A stretch of DNA of 6,237 bases from DAOUET01 sp034430155 (lineage in GTDB: Bacteria; Chloroflexota; Anaerolineae; Anaerolineales; UBA4823), in NCBI GenBank assembly GCA_034430155.1, contig DAOUET010000126.1, forward strand, positions 1 through 6,237. The letters run 5' to 3'. This document shows, in pieces, positions 1 to 5,485 of the stretch (positions are counted from its first letter, which is position 1; every line of letters starts with the position of its first letter). The position numbers and the translations under genes were made by a program. The notes beneath the pieces were generated by a model. It was not told where the DNA came from. It worked only from the letters and a program-made list of their open reading frames with translations, and did not search any database.

Positions 1-234
1 TGCTATGGTGATGATCCCACCCAGGAGTTCCCATCGCCAGGCAACCAGTAATCCCAGGATGGCCACCCCCCATAGACTCAACAGGAACCAATCTGAAGCC
101 GGTACCGGTTCGGTGGTGTACGGGTCTGGCGTGCTGATAATCAGTAGGGCGCCTGCAAATACCAGCAAGCTCCAGATGCGTGCGATCCAACGGGTGATTT
201 TAATTGATCGTGATTTGGGATTGACAGTGTTCAT
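1..234 (-). CDS. Small integral membrane protein, N-terminal 78 residues (cut by window edge)
   Basis: The minus-strand reading frame starts at an ATG at 234-232 and stays open to the window edge, so the C-terminus is missing. A strong ribosome site (GAGGAG, complement of 242-247) lies just upstream of the ATG and fixes the start. The protein has a basic N-terminus (KSRSIKITRWIARI), a hydrophobic helix at about residues 16-34, a short polar loop (TPDPYTTEPVPASD), a second helix at about 50-68, a WRWE turn, and the beginning of a third helix (LLGGIITIA). The RWIAR-helix-loop-helix-AWRWE-LGG pattern resembles small three- or four-helix membrane proteins of unknown function that I associate with Chloroflexota; this is recalled, not searched. 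The function is unknown. No catalytic residues are visible. An extended -10 promoter lies about 45 bp upstream of the ATG. Confidence 0.75.
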   Translation of the reverse strand, partial: MNTVNPKSRSIKITRWIARIWSLLVFAGALLIISTPDPYTTEPVPASDWFLLSLWGVAILGLLVAWRWELLGGIITIA

Positions 235-278
235 GGGTCATCTCCTCTTGGAAAAGGTGGATAGAACCTGTCATGGTT

Positions 279-287
279 AGTATAACA
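279..287 (-). promoter_or_regulatory. Extended -10 promoter for the membrane protein at 1-234
   Basis: On the minus strand this reads TGT-TATACT, an extended -10 element (TGn plus a 5/6 match to TATAAT). It lies about 45 bp upstream of the ATG at 234. There is no good -35 hexamer at 17 bp spacing, which is tolerated for extended -10 promoters. It is assigned from position and consensus only. Confidence 0.4.
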
Positions 288-303
288 TGGCTGTATCAGG
301 CCT

Positions 304-321
304 GCGCCGCTCGTTCGGCGC
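304..321. repeat. Short GC-rich hairpin
   Basis: GCGCCG (304-309) and CGGCGC (316-321) form a perfect 6-bp stem with a 6-nt loop (CTCGTT). It lies just upstream of the minus-strand extended -10. There is no T-tract on either side, so it is unlikely to be an intrinsic terminator. It could be a regulator site or incidental. Confidence 0.4.
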
Positions 322-449
322 TTTCATTCCAGTTCAGGCTTGGCTTCGAAAAAATTGTAGAAATTCGCGCTGATTCCCTGCCAGTGTAGCGGGATCGCCT
401 GCGGGTGGGATTGAGCAGAGCTAAAGGCGAATTGCTTTTCAGGTTAGGA

Positions 450-458
450 TGATAAAAT
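450..458 (+). promoter_or_regulatory. Candidate extended -10 promoter for the muramidase gene
   Basis: TGA-TAAAAT reads as an extended -10 element on the plus strand. It is the best candidate upstream of the gene at 621 but would leave a leader of about 155 nt. TTGCTT at 433-438 is too close (14 bp) to be a standard -35. This is a weak assignment; a second AT-rich stretch at 508-518 is a poorer alternative. Confidence 0.25.
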
Positions 459-607
459 AGCTACCGTGAAGCAGCGAGCGGGTTAAATCAAGTGAGCGAT
501 TGGTTTCAAGATAATTATGGGGATCAGGATCCTCGTCAAAATGTCCTGAAGCCATCACTGCCTTAGTTATTTCACCAAACTAGGCGGTATGAATGATAAC
601 CAAAGTA

Positions 608-616
608 AAAGGAGAG
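608..616 (+). promoter_or_regulatory. Ribosome binding site of the muramidase
   Basis: AAAGGAGAG, followed by a 4-nt gap (AGCC counted to the ATG at 621), is a strong Shine-Dalgarno match and decides the start codon. Confidence 0.8.
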
Positions 617-620
617 AGCC

Positions 621-1535
621 ATGAGAGCCAAGATCATAGACGTGTCGCAATATCAGGGTGATATCAACTGGCAGGAGGTGGCTGCTTCAGGCGTGGTAGC
701 CGCGGCTATACGCGGTACCGTGGGCAATTATTACACCGATACCAGGTTCATCCAGAACTGGGATGGCGCCAAGGAGGCCGGTCTGAAAACCAGCGCCTAT
801 CACGTGGTAACCCCGGAATACTCGGCCGCCTCGCAGATCGATCGCTTCCGGCGCGCCATGGAAGACCGCACCCCGGATTGGCCTTTGATACTGGATGTGG
901 AACTGAACCGCAACCAGAGCAACGCCACCATTGTCAGGATCGTCAAAGGCTGCCTGGACCTGGTCGAAACCTGGGGGACCAGGACGCCGGTCATCTACAC
1001 TGCTAAATGGTGGTGGAACCAGTACATGGTCGTGAACGGCGCTTACCCGGTTTGGTCCACCGATTATGCCCTGTGGCTGGCGCAATATCCTTACGATCCG
1101 ACCCCGCCGTCCAATCTACCTGAAGATGCCGGCCCCACCGCCATCCCGGGGGGCTGGGGCCAGAATGATTGGCTGATCTGGCAGTGGACTGCCCGGGGGA
1201 TCCTGGGGGGAATATCAGCCAGGGTTGATTTAGATGCCTTTAATGGAACCGAAGAGGAGTTCCTCAGGTGGGCCAGCGGTTCGGTGACCCCGCCACCACC
1301 GGTTCCAGGAGCCACCCGGGTGAGAGTGCTGGTCCCGGTCCTGAACATCCGCTCAGGCCCCGGCACCCAATATCAAGATCTGGGCGACCTGCATAGCGGA
1401 GACATATTGGATGTGCTCAATCTGGGCGGGTCCGATGTTTGGGTGGAGTTTGAGCCCGGCCGATGGTCAGCCTTCAAGATCGCCAATTCGAAATTTATGG
1501 AGGTGGTGGTAGAAGATGGCGGGGCGGCCCAGTAA
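621..1535 (+). CDS. GH25 family muramidase (lysozyme) with C-terminal SH3 domain
   Basis: Predicted to hydrolyse the beta-1,4 bond between N-acetylmuramic acid and N-acetylglucosamine in peptidoglycan. Residues 5-218 follow the GH25 fold: DVSQYQGDINW at 7-17, the catalytic LDVE motif with D92 and E94, YTAKWWW at 126-132, WLAQY at 152-156, WQWT at 187-190 and VDLDAFNG at 202-209. A proline-rich linker (224-229) leads to a bacterial SH3 domain, about 232-297, with the signature LNIRSGPGTQY at 241-251; such domains usually bind cell wall. The start is set by AAAGGAGAG at 608-616, 4 nt before the ATG. There is no signal peptide or membrane helix, so export would need lysis, a holin-like route or a nonclassical path; the enzyme could also be prophage-derived, but no phage gene is adjacent. 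It stands alone on the plus strand and converges on the gene ending at 1655. The family call is secure; the biological role (remodelling, predation, lysis) is not. Confidence 0.93.
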   Translation: MRAKIIDVSQYQGDINWQEVAASGVVAAAIRGTVGNYYTDTRFIQNWDGAKEAGLKTSAYHVVTPEYSAASQIDRFRRAMEDRTPDWPLILDVELNRNQSNATIVRIVKGCLDLVETWGTRTPVIYTAKWWWNQYMVVNGAYPVWSTDYALWLAQYPYDPTPPSNLPEDAGPTAIPGGWGQNDWLIWQWTARGILGGISARVDLDAFNGTEEEFLRWASGSVTPPPPVPGATRVRVLVPVLNIRSGPGTQYQDLGDLHSGDILDVLNLGGSDVWVEFEPGRWSAFKIANSKFMEVVVEDGGAAQ

Positions 1536-1654
1536 CCTCCTAGGCAAATCCCGCCGTTAAAGCCAGCGCCAGCGCCCTCACCAACCCCAGCCTCAGGTTG
1601 AGAGCTGCCAAAACCAAAAGGACCAGGCTGAGTATCTTCCGAGGGGTATATTAC

Positions 1655-2389
1655 CTATGCATGGGAGTGATAAACCCTCCATAATTGAGTGGTGACCTCT
1701 CCCAGGCGGGCTGCCAGCAAGTCTGGATGGCCCGTGGTGAGGTCGTCCTGGTTCTCGAATACGGCATAGGGCAGCCTGTTATCACCCACCTGCAGGTACT
1801 GGGGGTGACCTGCCTTGAATTCGTCCCAATCGTCTTTTTCGTATAGTCGTTTCATCTTGGCATCCGGCAGGCTGTGCTCCAGGATGCTATTGGGGCGTTC
1901 GGGGTTGAAGCGCAAACGGTTCTTACGCAGGGATTCTTCGAAAGTGACGTTGACGTAAATCACCCCGGCCCGCTGGAGCAGTTCATCGGGCAGGTGCTCG
2001 AAAGCCCGGCAGTAGCCACCATGCTGGCTGCCGCGGGAAAATTCGAGGATCACGGATTTCTGGTCATGGTAATAGGGGTCAACCCGCAGGCGTTTTTGGT
2101 ATTCCAATCCGAGGCGTTCGATCAGCAAGTCCCAAAAATAGGCCTGGATGAAATATCCCTGCGAATCGGTGTATAAGCGCGCTTGGCCCAGCTTTTCACT
2201 CAACAGGTGGTCCTCTTCAAACCAGGCCCACAGCATGGGGAAGTCATCCAGGATTTCCAGATCGGCTAGGTGAAACCTGCTGCGGCGCTCGGAGGGGGAG
2301 GCCTTTTTGAGATAGTCGACGATTTCGCTCTTGCCCGAGGCCGGTCTACCGATCAGGATCAAAACATTGAAGGTTTGGGGGTCATTCAT
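1655..2389 (-). CDS. P-loop NTPase, nucleotide/small-molecule kinase-like (unassigned)
   Basis: The 244-residue protein opens with a beta strand (FNVLILI) and a clear Walker A motif, GRPASGKS, at residues 14-21. A strand SVILEFSRG at 112-120 could supply the Walker B or catalytic acidic residue (E116), and AGVIYVNVTFEESLRKNRLR at 141-160 resembles the strand plus Arg-rich LID region of the adenylate/nucleoside kinase fold. The size is typical for a single-domain kinase of this fold, so ATP-dependent phosphotransfer in the cytoplasm is inferred. The substrate is unknown and I do not recognise a named family. The ATG at 2389 has no evident Shine-Dalgarno sequence. The gene begins 39 bp after the stop of the membrane protein gene 2429-2770 on the same strand, so cotranscription and translational reinitiation are plausible. 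An AAA-type ATPase of unknown role is the main alternative. NTP binding is confident, the reaction is not. Confidence 0.85.
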   Translation of the reverse strand: MNDPQTFNVLILIGRPASGKSEIVDYLKKASPSERRSRFHLADLEILDDFPMLWAWFEEDHLLSEKLGQARLYTDSQGYFIQAYFWDLLIERLGLEYQKRLRVDPYYHDQKSVILEFSRGSQHGGYCRAFEHLPDELLQRAGVIYVNVTFEESLRKNRLRFNPERPNSILEHSLPDAKMKRLYEKDDWDEFKAGHPQYLQVGDNRLPYAVFENQDDLTTGHPDLLAARLGEVTTQLWRVYHSHA

Positions 2390-2428
2390 GGTTTATTTTT
2401 AGGGTTAGCGGGTATGGCGGTTTGATCT

Positions 2429-2770
2429 TCAATAAAATTGAGTAAGGATGTGGTACAGGCTGGGTAATATTCCCAGCGAACCTAATGCCAGGAAGGCGAT
2501 TCCATCGATCCGCAGCGGCTGGTCTCCATTTCGTAAGCGACGAGCGCCGATGATCACAGCAAAGTTGCCCAAGACCAGAATCAGAGCGGGGACCGCCAGG
2601 TCCCGAAGCCGAAAGCTGAAGAATCCCGGGGTCGCGCCGATCAAACCGGTCAACACCAGGGTAGCTCCCCAATAACCGGGGCGGTTTTCGTCGCTGTTCA
2701 GGATCTGCCCGCCGATAAGGATGGCAAGCAGGCTGGCGCTGGTGGTTATCATCGAAGCGATGGTTGGCAT
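2429..2770 (-). CDS. Small four-helix membrane protein, unknown function
   Basis: The 113-residue product is strongly hydrophobic, with likely membrane helices at about 7-24, 34-52, 58-76 and 89-107. These are separated by short polar loops (NSDENRPGY; FRLRD; ARRLRNGDQPLRIDG). The positively charged loop 77-88 suggests the positive-inside side. The start is the ATG at 2770; the preceding in-frame codons include a TAA, so it cannot begin earlier. A GGAGG (complement of 2787-2791) lies 16 nt upstream, farther than ideal. A TATAAT box (2821-2826) is upstream. It is the first gene of a probable two-gene unit with the P-loop protein. No family is recognised; it carries no catalytic motif and could be a membrane partner for its neighbour, which is speculative. 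Hydrophobicity and codon regularity support a real gene. Confidence 0.75.
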   Translation of the reverse strand: MPTIASMITTSASLLAILIGGQILNSDENRPGYWGATLVLTGLIGATPGFFSFRLRDLAVPALILVLGNFAVIIGARRLRNGDQPLRIDGIAFLALGSLGILPSLYHILTQFY

Positions 2771-2820
2771 GGATTAATCCCGGATACCTCCATCCTGCAC
2801 AGTCCCTGCTCGGACAAGTT

Positions 2821-2826
2821 ATTATA
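2821..2826 (-). promoter_or_regulatory. -10 box of the 2770-1655 operon
   Basis: The minus strand reads TATAAT exactly, in an AT-rich context, about 50 bp upstream of the ATG at 2770. No good TTGACA-like hexamer is seen at 16-18 bp spacing, so the -35 is weak or an activator is used. It is probably the promoter of the membrane protein and P-loop gene pair. Confidence 0.45.
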
Positions 2827-2876
2827 AACCTCTGGATTGTTGGCCCTCTATCGGATTGGGGGAGGGAAGTGATCCG

Positions 2877-3029
2877 CTAATCGATTTCATCGGCGATTTC
2901 ATCGCCATGGTTGGCCAGATGAGCCAGGGTCCTACCCGTCAAGTTGGAGTAGTGTTGGTAGAACCAGTCGGGGGTGGGCATGGGATCGGGCTTTGGGGTA
3001 GAACCGATGGTGGCGGTCAGCAAGGGCAT
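2877..3029 (-). CDS. Doubtful 50-residue ORF, or C-terminal remnant of a lost gene
   Basis: The minus-strand frame MPLLTATIG...DEIADEID ends at a TAG at 2877-2879. Codon third positions are mostly G or C, unlike the AT-rich DNA just upstream, and the sequence reads like ordinary soluble protein (PTPDWFYQHYSNLTGRTLAHL). The frame is also open upstream to 3191, but that part is low-complexity (a run of Ile) and not protein-like. No ribosome site precedes the ATG at 3029 or the internal ATG at 2981. A possible promoter sits at 3150-3179. It is either a small gene or the tail of a gene whose 5' part has been deleted; the second fits the abrupt change in base composition. No family is recognised. 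Confidence 0.3.
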   Translation of the reverse strand: MPLLTATIGSTPKPDPMPTPDWFYQHYSNLTGRTLAHLANHGDEIADEID

Positions 3030-3149
3030 GGGGGAGACCAAATTGACGAAGGAAAACCGAAAACATGCTAAAAAAAATTGTTTGATCTCGATTATTATGA
3101 TGATGGACATTCGCCATATTCGGCGCTCGCAGCGTCGGGATTGGTTGAT

Positions 3150-3179
3150 TTTATACAGGTTTCTGGTGAACGGGGTAAA
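3150..3179 (-). promoter_or_regulatory. Possible promoter upstream of the short ORF at 2877-3029
   Basis: The minus strand shows TTTACC (3179-3174), an 18-bp spacer and TATAAA (3155-3150). It overlaps the T-tract of the terminator at 3177-3226, so transcription of one gene would end where the next might begin. The -35 matches only 4 of 6 positions. Confidence 0.3.
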
Positions 3180-3226
3180 GAAACATCCCACCGGCAGGTT
3201 TCATCAGATGAATTTGCGGTGGGATG
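3177..3226 (-). terminator. Intrinsic terminator of the repeat-protein gene
   Basis: A perfect 10-bp stem joins 3184-3193 (CATCCCACCG) and 3217-3226 (CGGTGGGATG). The loop pairs further (TTCAT/ATGAA around CAG), giving one long, slightly bulged hairpin. On the minus strand it starts 29 nt after the stop codon at 3256 and is followed by TTTCTTT (complement of 3177-3183). Position, stem strength and T-tract all fit Rho-independent termination of the gene 3256-4461. Confidence 0.8.
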
Positions 3227-3255
3227 TACTATACTACATCAGCAGAAGTTTGGTC

Positions 3256-4461
3256 TTAATGGCACCAGAAGCGCCAGTTGACCTTAGATGTGATCTTCTT
3301 CGTCCCGCTATTCGAGGCACCCCCGCAGCCCCAGGCAGTGTAGTTGTAGGTTCCCTTGACGACCTGCACAGTTTCCGTGCCGGCTGAAATATGGAACCAA
3401 TACTCTTGCGGGCCAGTCAGGTGCAAGGTAAGCAAGCCGAAGGTGTAGTTAGCGATGACCACTTTGACACCCCCGCTTGTTGCTGTCTGGCAAGAATTTA
3501 TCTTGAATTCAATTGTGTTTTTGTTGATCGGTAATTCGCCCGACTGCCAAATTCCACAGGCGTAATAGCTGTATTGGTAGTTGCCCCGCCGGATTTCATG
3601 TTTGGTTACCCCGGCAGTTGCGCTTAAGAAATACGGCAACTTGCCTCGCAGTGAGATCATCACATCCGAGCCGGATTTATTGGCAATTTTCACTATAGCA
3701 ATATTCTTCGGCAGAGTTAATGTTGCCTGTTCACTCTGGATATTGATTTCCCCGGATTCATATATGCCGTGATCTAGGTAGGAATATGTGTACTTGCCTT
3801 TCAGCGTCTCGATTTTGGTTTGCCCGGTTGGCAGTGTCAGGTTGTATGGCCTGGTTCCCACCAGACTGAGCCTGATCTGCACCCCACTCTTGTTTTCAAT
3901 CTTGAGCCTGGCAGTCAGTTTTTCTAATACAAGTTCTGCACCGTTGCTCTGGAATTCAACCTTCCCGTTTTTATAAAGCCCATAAGCAATAAAACTGTAA
4001 CCGTAGCTGCCTTTCCAGACATCGATTTTCGTCTTTCCAGGCGGTACGGTTACGTTCCTGAACTGTGGACCTTGCAGAATGAGCGTGAGCGCAACCCCGG
4101 TCTTGTTATTGATGCGTACTTTTACAGATTGGGATGCGATTATGATCTGCATGCCATCTTTCTTTATGTCCAGGCTGCCTTCGGTATATCTTCCGTAGGC
4201 AATGTAACTATAAGTATATATACCTGGCAGCAGATCGTGCTTGCTCGTCCCCACTGAGGTATTCAGATAATAGGTTCTAGGCCCCTGCAGTGTAATGCGG
4301 AGCGGCCCTTCACTCTTGTTAATAATCCTGAACTTGACGGTTTCTTCACTGGCTGCCTGGGTGATCTGCTCTGGGCTTGCAAGCGCTGCAGCCGGTTTCA
4401 ACGACAAGAGCAGTACAAGCAGCAGTGCAAATACGACCCAGACCAACTTGTGGTTCTTCAT
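3256..4461 (-). CDS. Secreted protein of five tandem ~71-residue beta-rich repeats
   Basis: The 401-residue product has a signal peptide: MKNHK, a hydrophobic core (LVWVVFALLLVLLLSL) and an ALA|S cleavage site near residue 28. The rest is five repeats starting near residues 42, 113, 185, 256 and 332. Each has an Asn-Lys-Ser/Thr-Gly turn (N48, N119, N190, N261; NYT at 338), an L-x-G-P-like strand, a G-T/K-x-K patch, G-x-Y-x-Y-S-Y/F (first Tyr at 82, 153, 224, 295, 372) and a final alternating hydrophobic strand. The spacing is exactly 71, 71, 71 and then 77. The pattern suggests small beta-sandwich modules exposed at or released from the cell surface. Only repeats 4 and 5 carry cysteines, at matching places (C302/C324; C379/C400), probably disulfides. 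There is no LPXTG motif or C-terminal membrane helix. The start at 4461 is chosen over the ATG at 4476 because GGAG lies 8 nt before it. I recognise no named family; adhesion or carbohydrate binding is a guess. It has its own promoter and terminator. Confidence 0.88.
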   Translation of the reverse strand: MKNHKLVWVVFALLLVLLLSLKPAAALASPEQITQAASEETVKFRIINKSEGPLRITLQGPRTYYLNTSVGTSKHDLLPGIYTYSYIAYGRYTEGSLDIKKDGMQIIIASQSVKVRINNKTGVALTLILQGPQFRNVTVPPGKTKIDVWKGSYGYSFIAYGLYKNGKVEFQSNGAELVLEKLTARLKIENKSGVQIRLSLVGTRPYNLTLPTGQTKIETLKGKYTYSYLDHGIYESGEINIQSEQATLTLPKNIAIVKIANKSGSDVMISLRGKLPYFLSATAGVTKHEIRRGNYQYSYYACGIWQSGELPINKNTIEFKINSCQTATSGGVKVVIANYTFGLLTLHLTGPQEYWFHISAGTETVQVVKGTYNYTAWGCGGASNSGTKKITSKVNWRFWCH

Positions 4462-4502
4462 GAAATATTCTCCCATTTTTGGTCATCCAAAAGCTGAGAA
4501 TC

Positions 4503-4525
4503 AATTCGAATACATCTATCGAATT
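4503..4525. promoter_or_regulatory. Operator-like inverted repeat at the start site of the repeat-protein gene
   Basis: AATTCGA (4503-4509) and TCGAATT (4519-4525) are perfect 7-bp arms separated by 9 bp. On the minus strand the repeat begins 1 nt after the -10 box and covers the predicted transcription start. That position suits a repressor. It could alternatively form a weak 5' leader hairpin, but the arms are AT-rich. The cognate regulator is unknown. Confidence 0.5.
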
Positions 4526-4526
4526 C

Positions 4527-4555
4527 ATTGTAGCAAATCATTTGAGCCAAGTCAA
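4527..4555 (-). promoter_or_regulatory. Near-consensus sigma70-type promoter of the repeat-protein gene
   Basis: The minus strand reads TTGACT (4555-4550), a 17-bp spacer, then TACAAT (4532-4527), with a TG one base upstream of the -10 (TGC-TACAAT). Both hexamers match 5 of 6 positions at ideal spacing. The leader to the ATG at 4461 is about 60 nt. It lies between the stop of the upstream gene (4621) and this gene, so the two are transcribed separately. Confidence 0.8.
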
Positions 4556-4620
4556 CGGAAATTTCTGGGTTCTCTGGGATTTGCCGTGATGGGGTAGATA
4601 TGTAGGGGTGTTGGGCGGGC

Positions 4621-5478
4621 TCAGGCCGGGCTTTCATCAGGGCACTGGCAAGGGAAACCGTGGCAGGCCGGGCAAACTCCCCAAAAATTTTCGTAACGGT
4701 CGTTGTAATCGACGTGGAAGGCGAAATCCAGGAATTCGGGCGGAAAGCCCAATTCCGGCTGGCTGCAGCGGCAGTAGCCCTGCTCCAGATGGCAGCTGGC
4801 GCAAATCTGGCGGGGACGGTAATAATCAGGGCAGCGGCGATTGGCGTTCAGGTTGGCCGCCAGCACCGCGGCGGGGTGCTGGATCTTATTCTTGCGCCGG
4901 TCGGCGAAACAGTAGGCCATCCAGCCCAGCACGTCAGCTGGGGAGGGCAGGTAAGCGTGACCTCGCTCCTGGTTCTCGACGATTTTCCCGGCGATGCGCT
5001 GGGCTACGTCGGTCCACACGCCGGCCCGCGCCAGGCAATTCAGCACCATCTCTCGGGTTTGAGCTCCCTCTACGGGGATTTCGGGGGTTTGGGCCTTGCC
5101 GGAACTTGTATGTTGTTGGTGTGAATCCTTAACCTCTATTTCCGATGAGTTAAACCCATCAACAACAGGGTCGGCTTTTCCAGACTCGACCGGCGAAAAA
5201 AAAGGGAACCTGATGGTATATCCTTGGGCTCCATTGGTGGTCCAATCAAGCAGCTTGGCGAAGCGCAACAGGCGCAGGTGCTCACGAGCCTGGCTGCGGG
5301 ATAGACCCAGGAGCGGCAGTAGCTGTGCCTCGAAGTCGAGCAAGTCGGTCTCCTGATAGTCCTGGTGCCAGGCGCTGGCATAGAGCCGGGCAAAGCTCTG
5401 GAAAAGCGCAGCCGGCATGGTGCGGTCGAAAATGGCACGGTTGGGCAGGGGTGTGGTGGGAGGTGGTTTGGCAGGCAT
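4621..5478 (-). CDS. Winged-helix protein with two cysteine (zinc-ribbon-like) clusters, SOS-boxed
   Basis: The product is 285 residues from the ATG at 5478. A frame-extended ATG at 5517 would lie inside the -35 box, so it is rejected. Residues about 21-92 look like a winged helix-turn-helix (LGLSRSQAREHLRLLRFAKLLDW, then a GYTIRF wing). A polar, probably disordered linker covers about 93-137. A helical region (140-215) contains DVLGWMAYC and IQHPAAVLAANL, a pattern like the C-terminal part of DnaD/replication-initiator-type helical proteins. Two cysteine clusters follow: C226-x2-C-x6-C-x-C238 and C269-x2-C-x4-C-x-C279, likely metal sites. A DNA-binding role, perhaps in replication or as a relic of a plasmid or phage initiator, is inferred; no named family is recognised. 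The promoter carries a LexA-type box, implying induction by DNA damage. No Shine-Dalgarno precedes the ATG and the predicted leader is only a few nt. Confidence 0.8.
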   Translation of the reverse strand: MPAKPPPTTPLPNRAIFDRTMPAALFQSFARLYASAWHQDYQETDLLDFEAQLLPLLGLSRSQAREHLRLLRFAKLLDWTTNGAQGYTIRFPFFSPVESGKADPVVDGFNSSEIEVKDSHQQHTSSGKAQTPEIPVEGAQTREMVLNCLARAGVWTDVAQRIAGKIVENQERGHAYLPSPADVLGWMAYCFADRRKNKIQHPAAVLAANLNANRRCPDYYRPRQICASCHLEQGYCRCSQPELGFPPEFLDFAFHVDYNDRYENFWGVCPACHGFPCQCPDESPA

Positions 5479-5485
5479 GGTGCTT

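Larger units (their letters stand above)
235..620. other. Gene-poor spacer between divergent genes
   Basis: This 386-bp spacer separates a leftward gene (start 234) and a rightward gene (start 621). No convincing complete gene is present. It holds the leftward extended -10 (279-287), a GC-rich hairpin (304-321), a 39-codon minus-strand open stretch without a start codon (324-443, possibly a decayed C-terminus), a candidate rightward extended -10 (450-458) and the ribosome site for 621. Nothing recognisable was seen at 459-600. Confidence 0.6.

Noticed and set aside
5..280. Plus-strand open frame at the left edge
   Set aside because: It is antisense to the minus-strand membrane protein at 1-234, which has a strong ribosome site and membrane-protein hydrophobicity; the plus-strand product is basic and low-complexity.
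687..1366. Minus-strand open frames across the muramidase gene
   Set aside because: They lie antisense to a gene with full GH25 and SH3 signatures; they lack ribosome sites and protein-like composition.
1536..1654. Bidirectional terminator between the convergent genes
   Set aside because: Only weak, long-loop pairings (such as CAGCCT/AGGCTG) were found, and none is followed by a T-tract on either strand.
2881..2910. Short direct repeat GATTTCATCG
   Set aside because: It is explained by the repeated DEIADEID codons at the end of the short ORF and is too short to matter on its own.
4462..4476. Alternative upstream ATG (4476) for the secreted repeat protein
   Set aside because: It has no ribosome site and would place MGEYF before a typical signal peptide; the GGAG lying between the two ATGs is ideally spaced for the start at 4461.
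4608..5132. Long plus-strand open frames opposite the winged-helix gene
   Set aside because: They are rich in Gly, Arg, Pro and Ser and antisense to a gene with recognisable wHTH and Cys-cluster motifs; no ribosome site was found.
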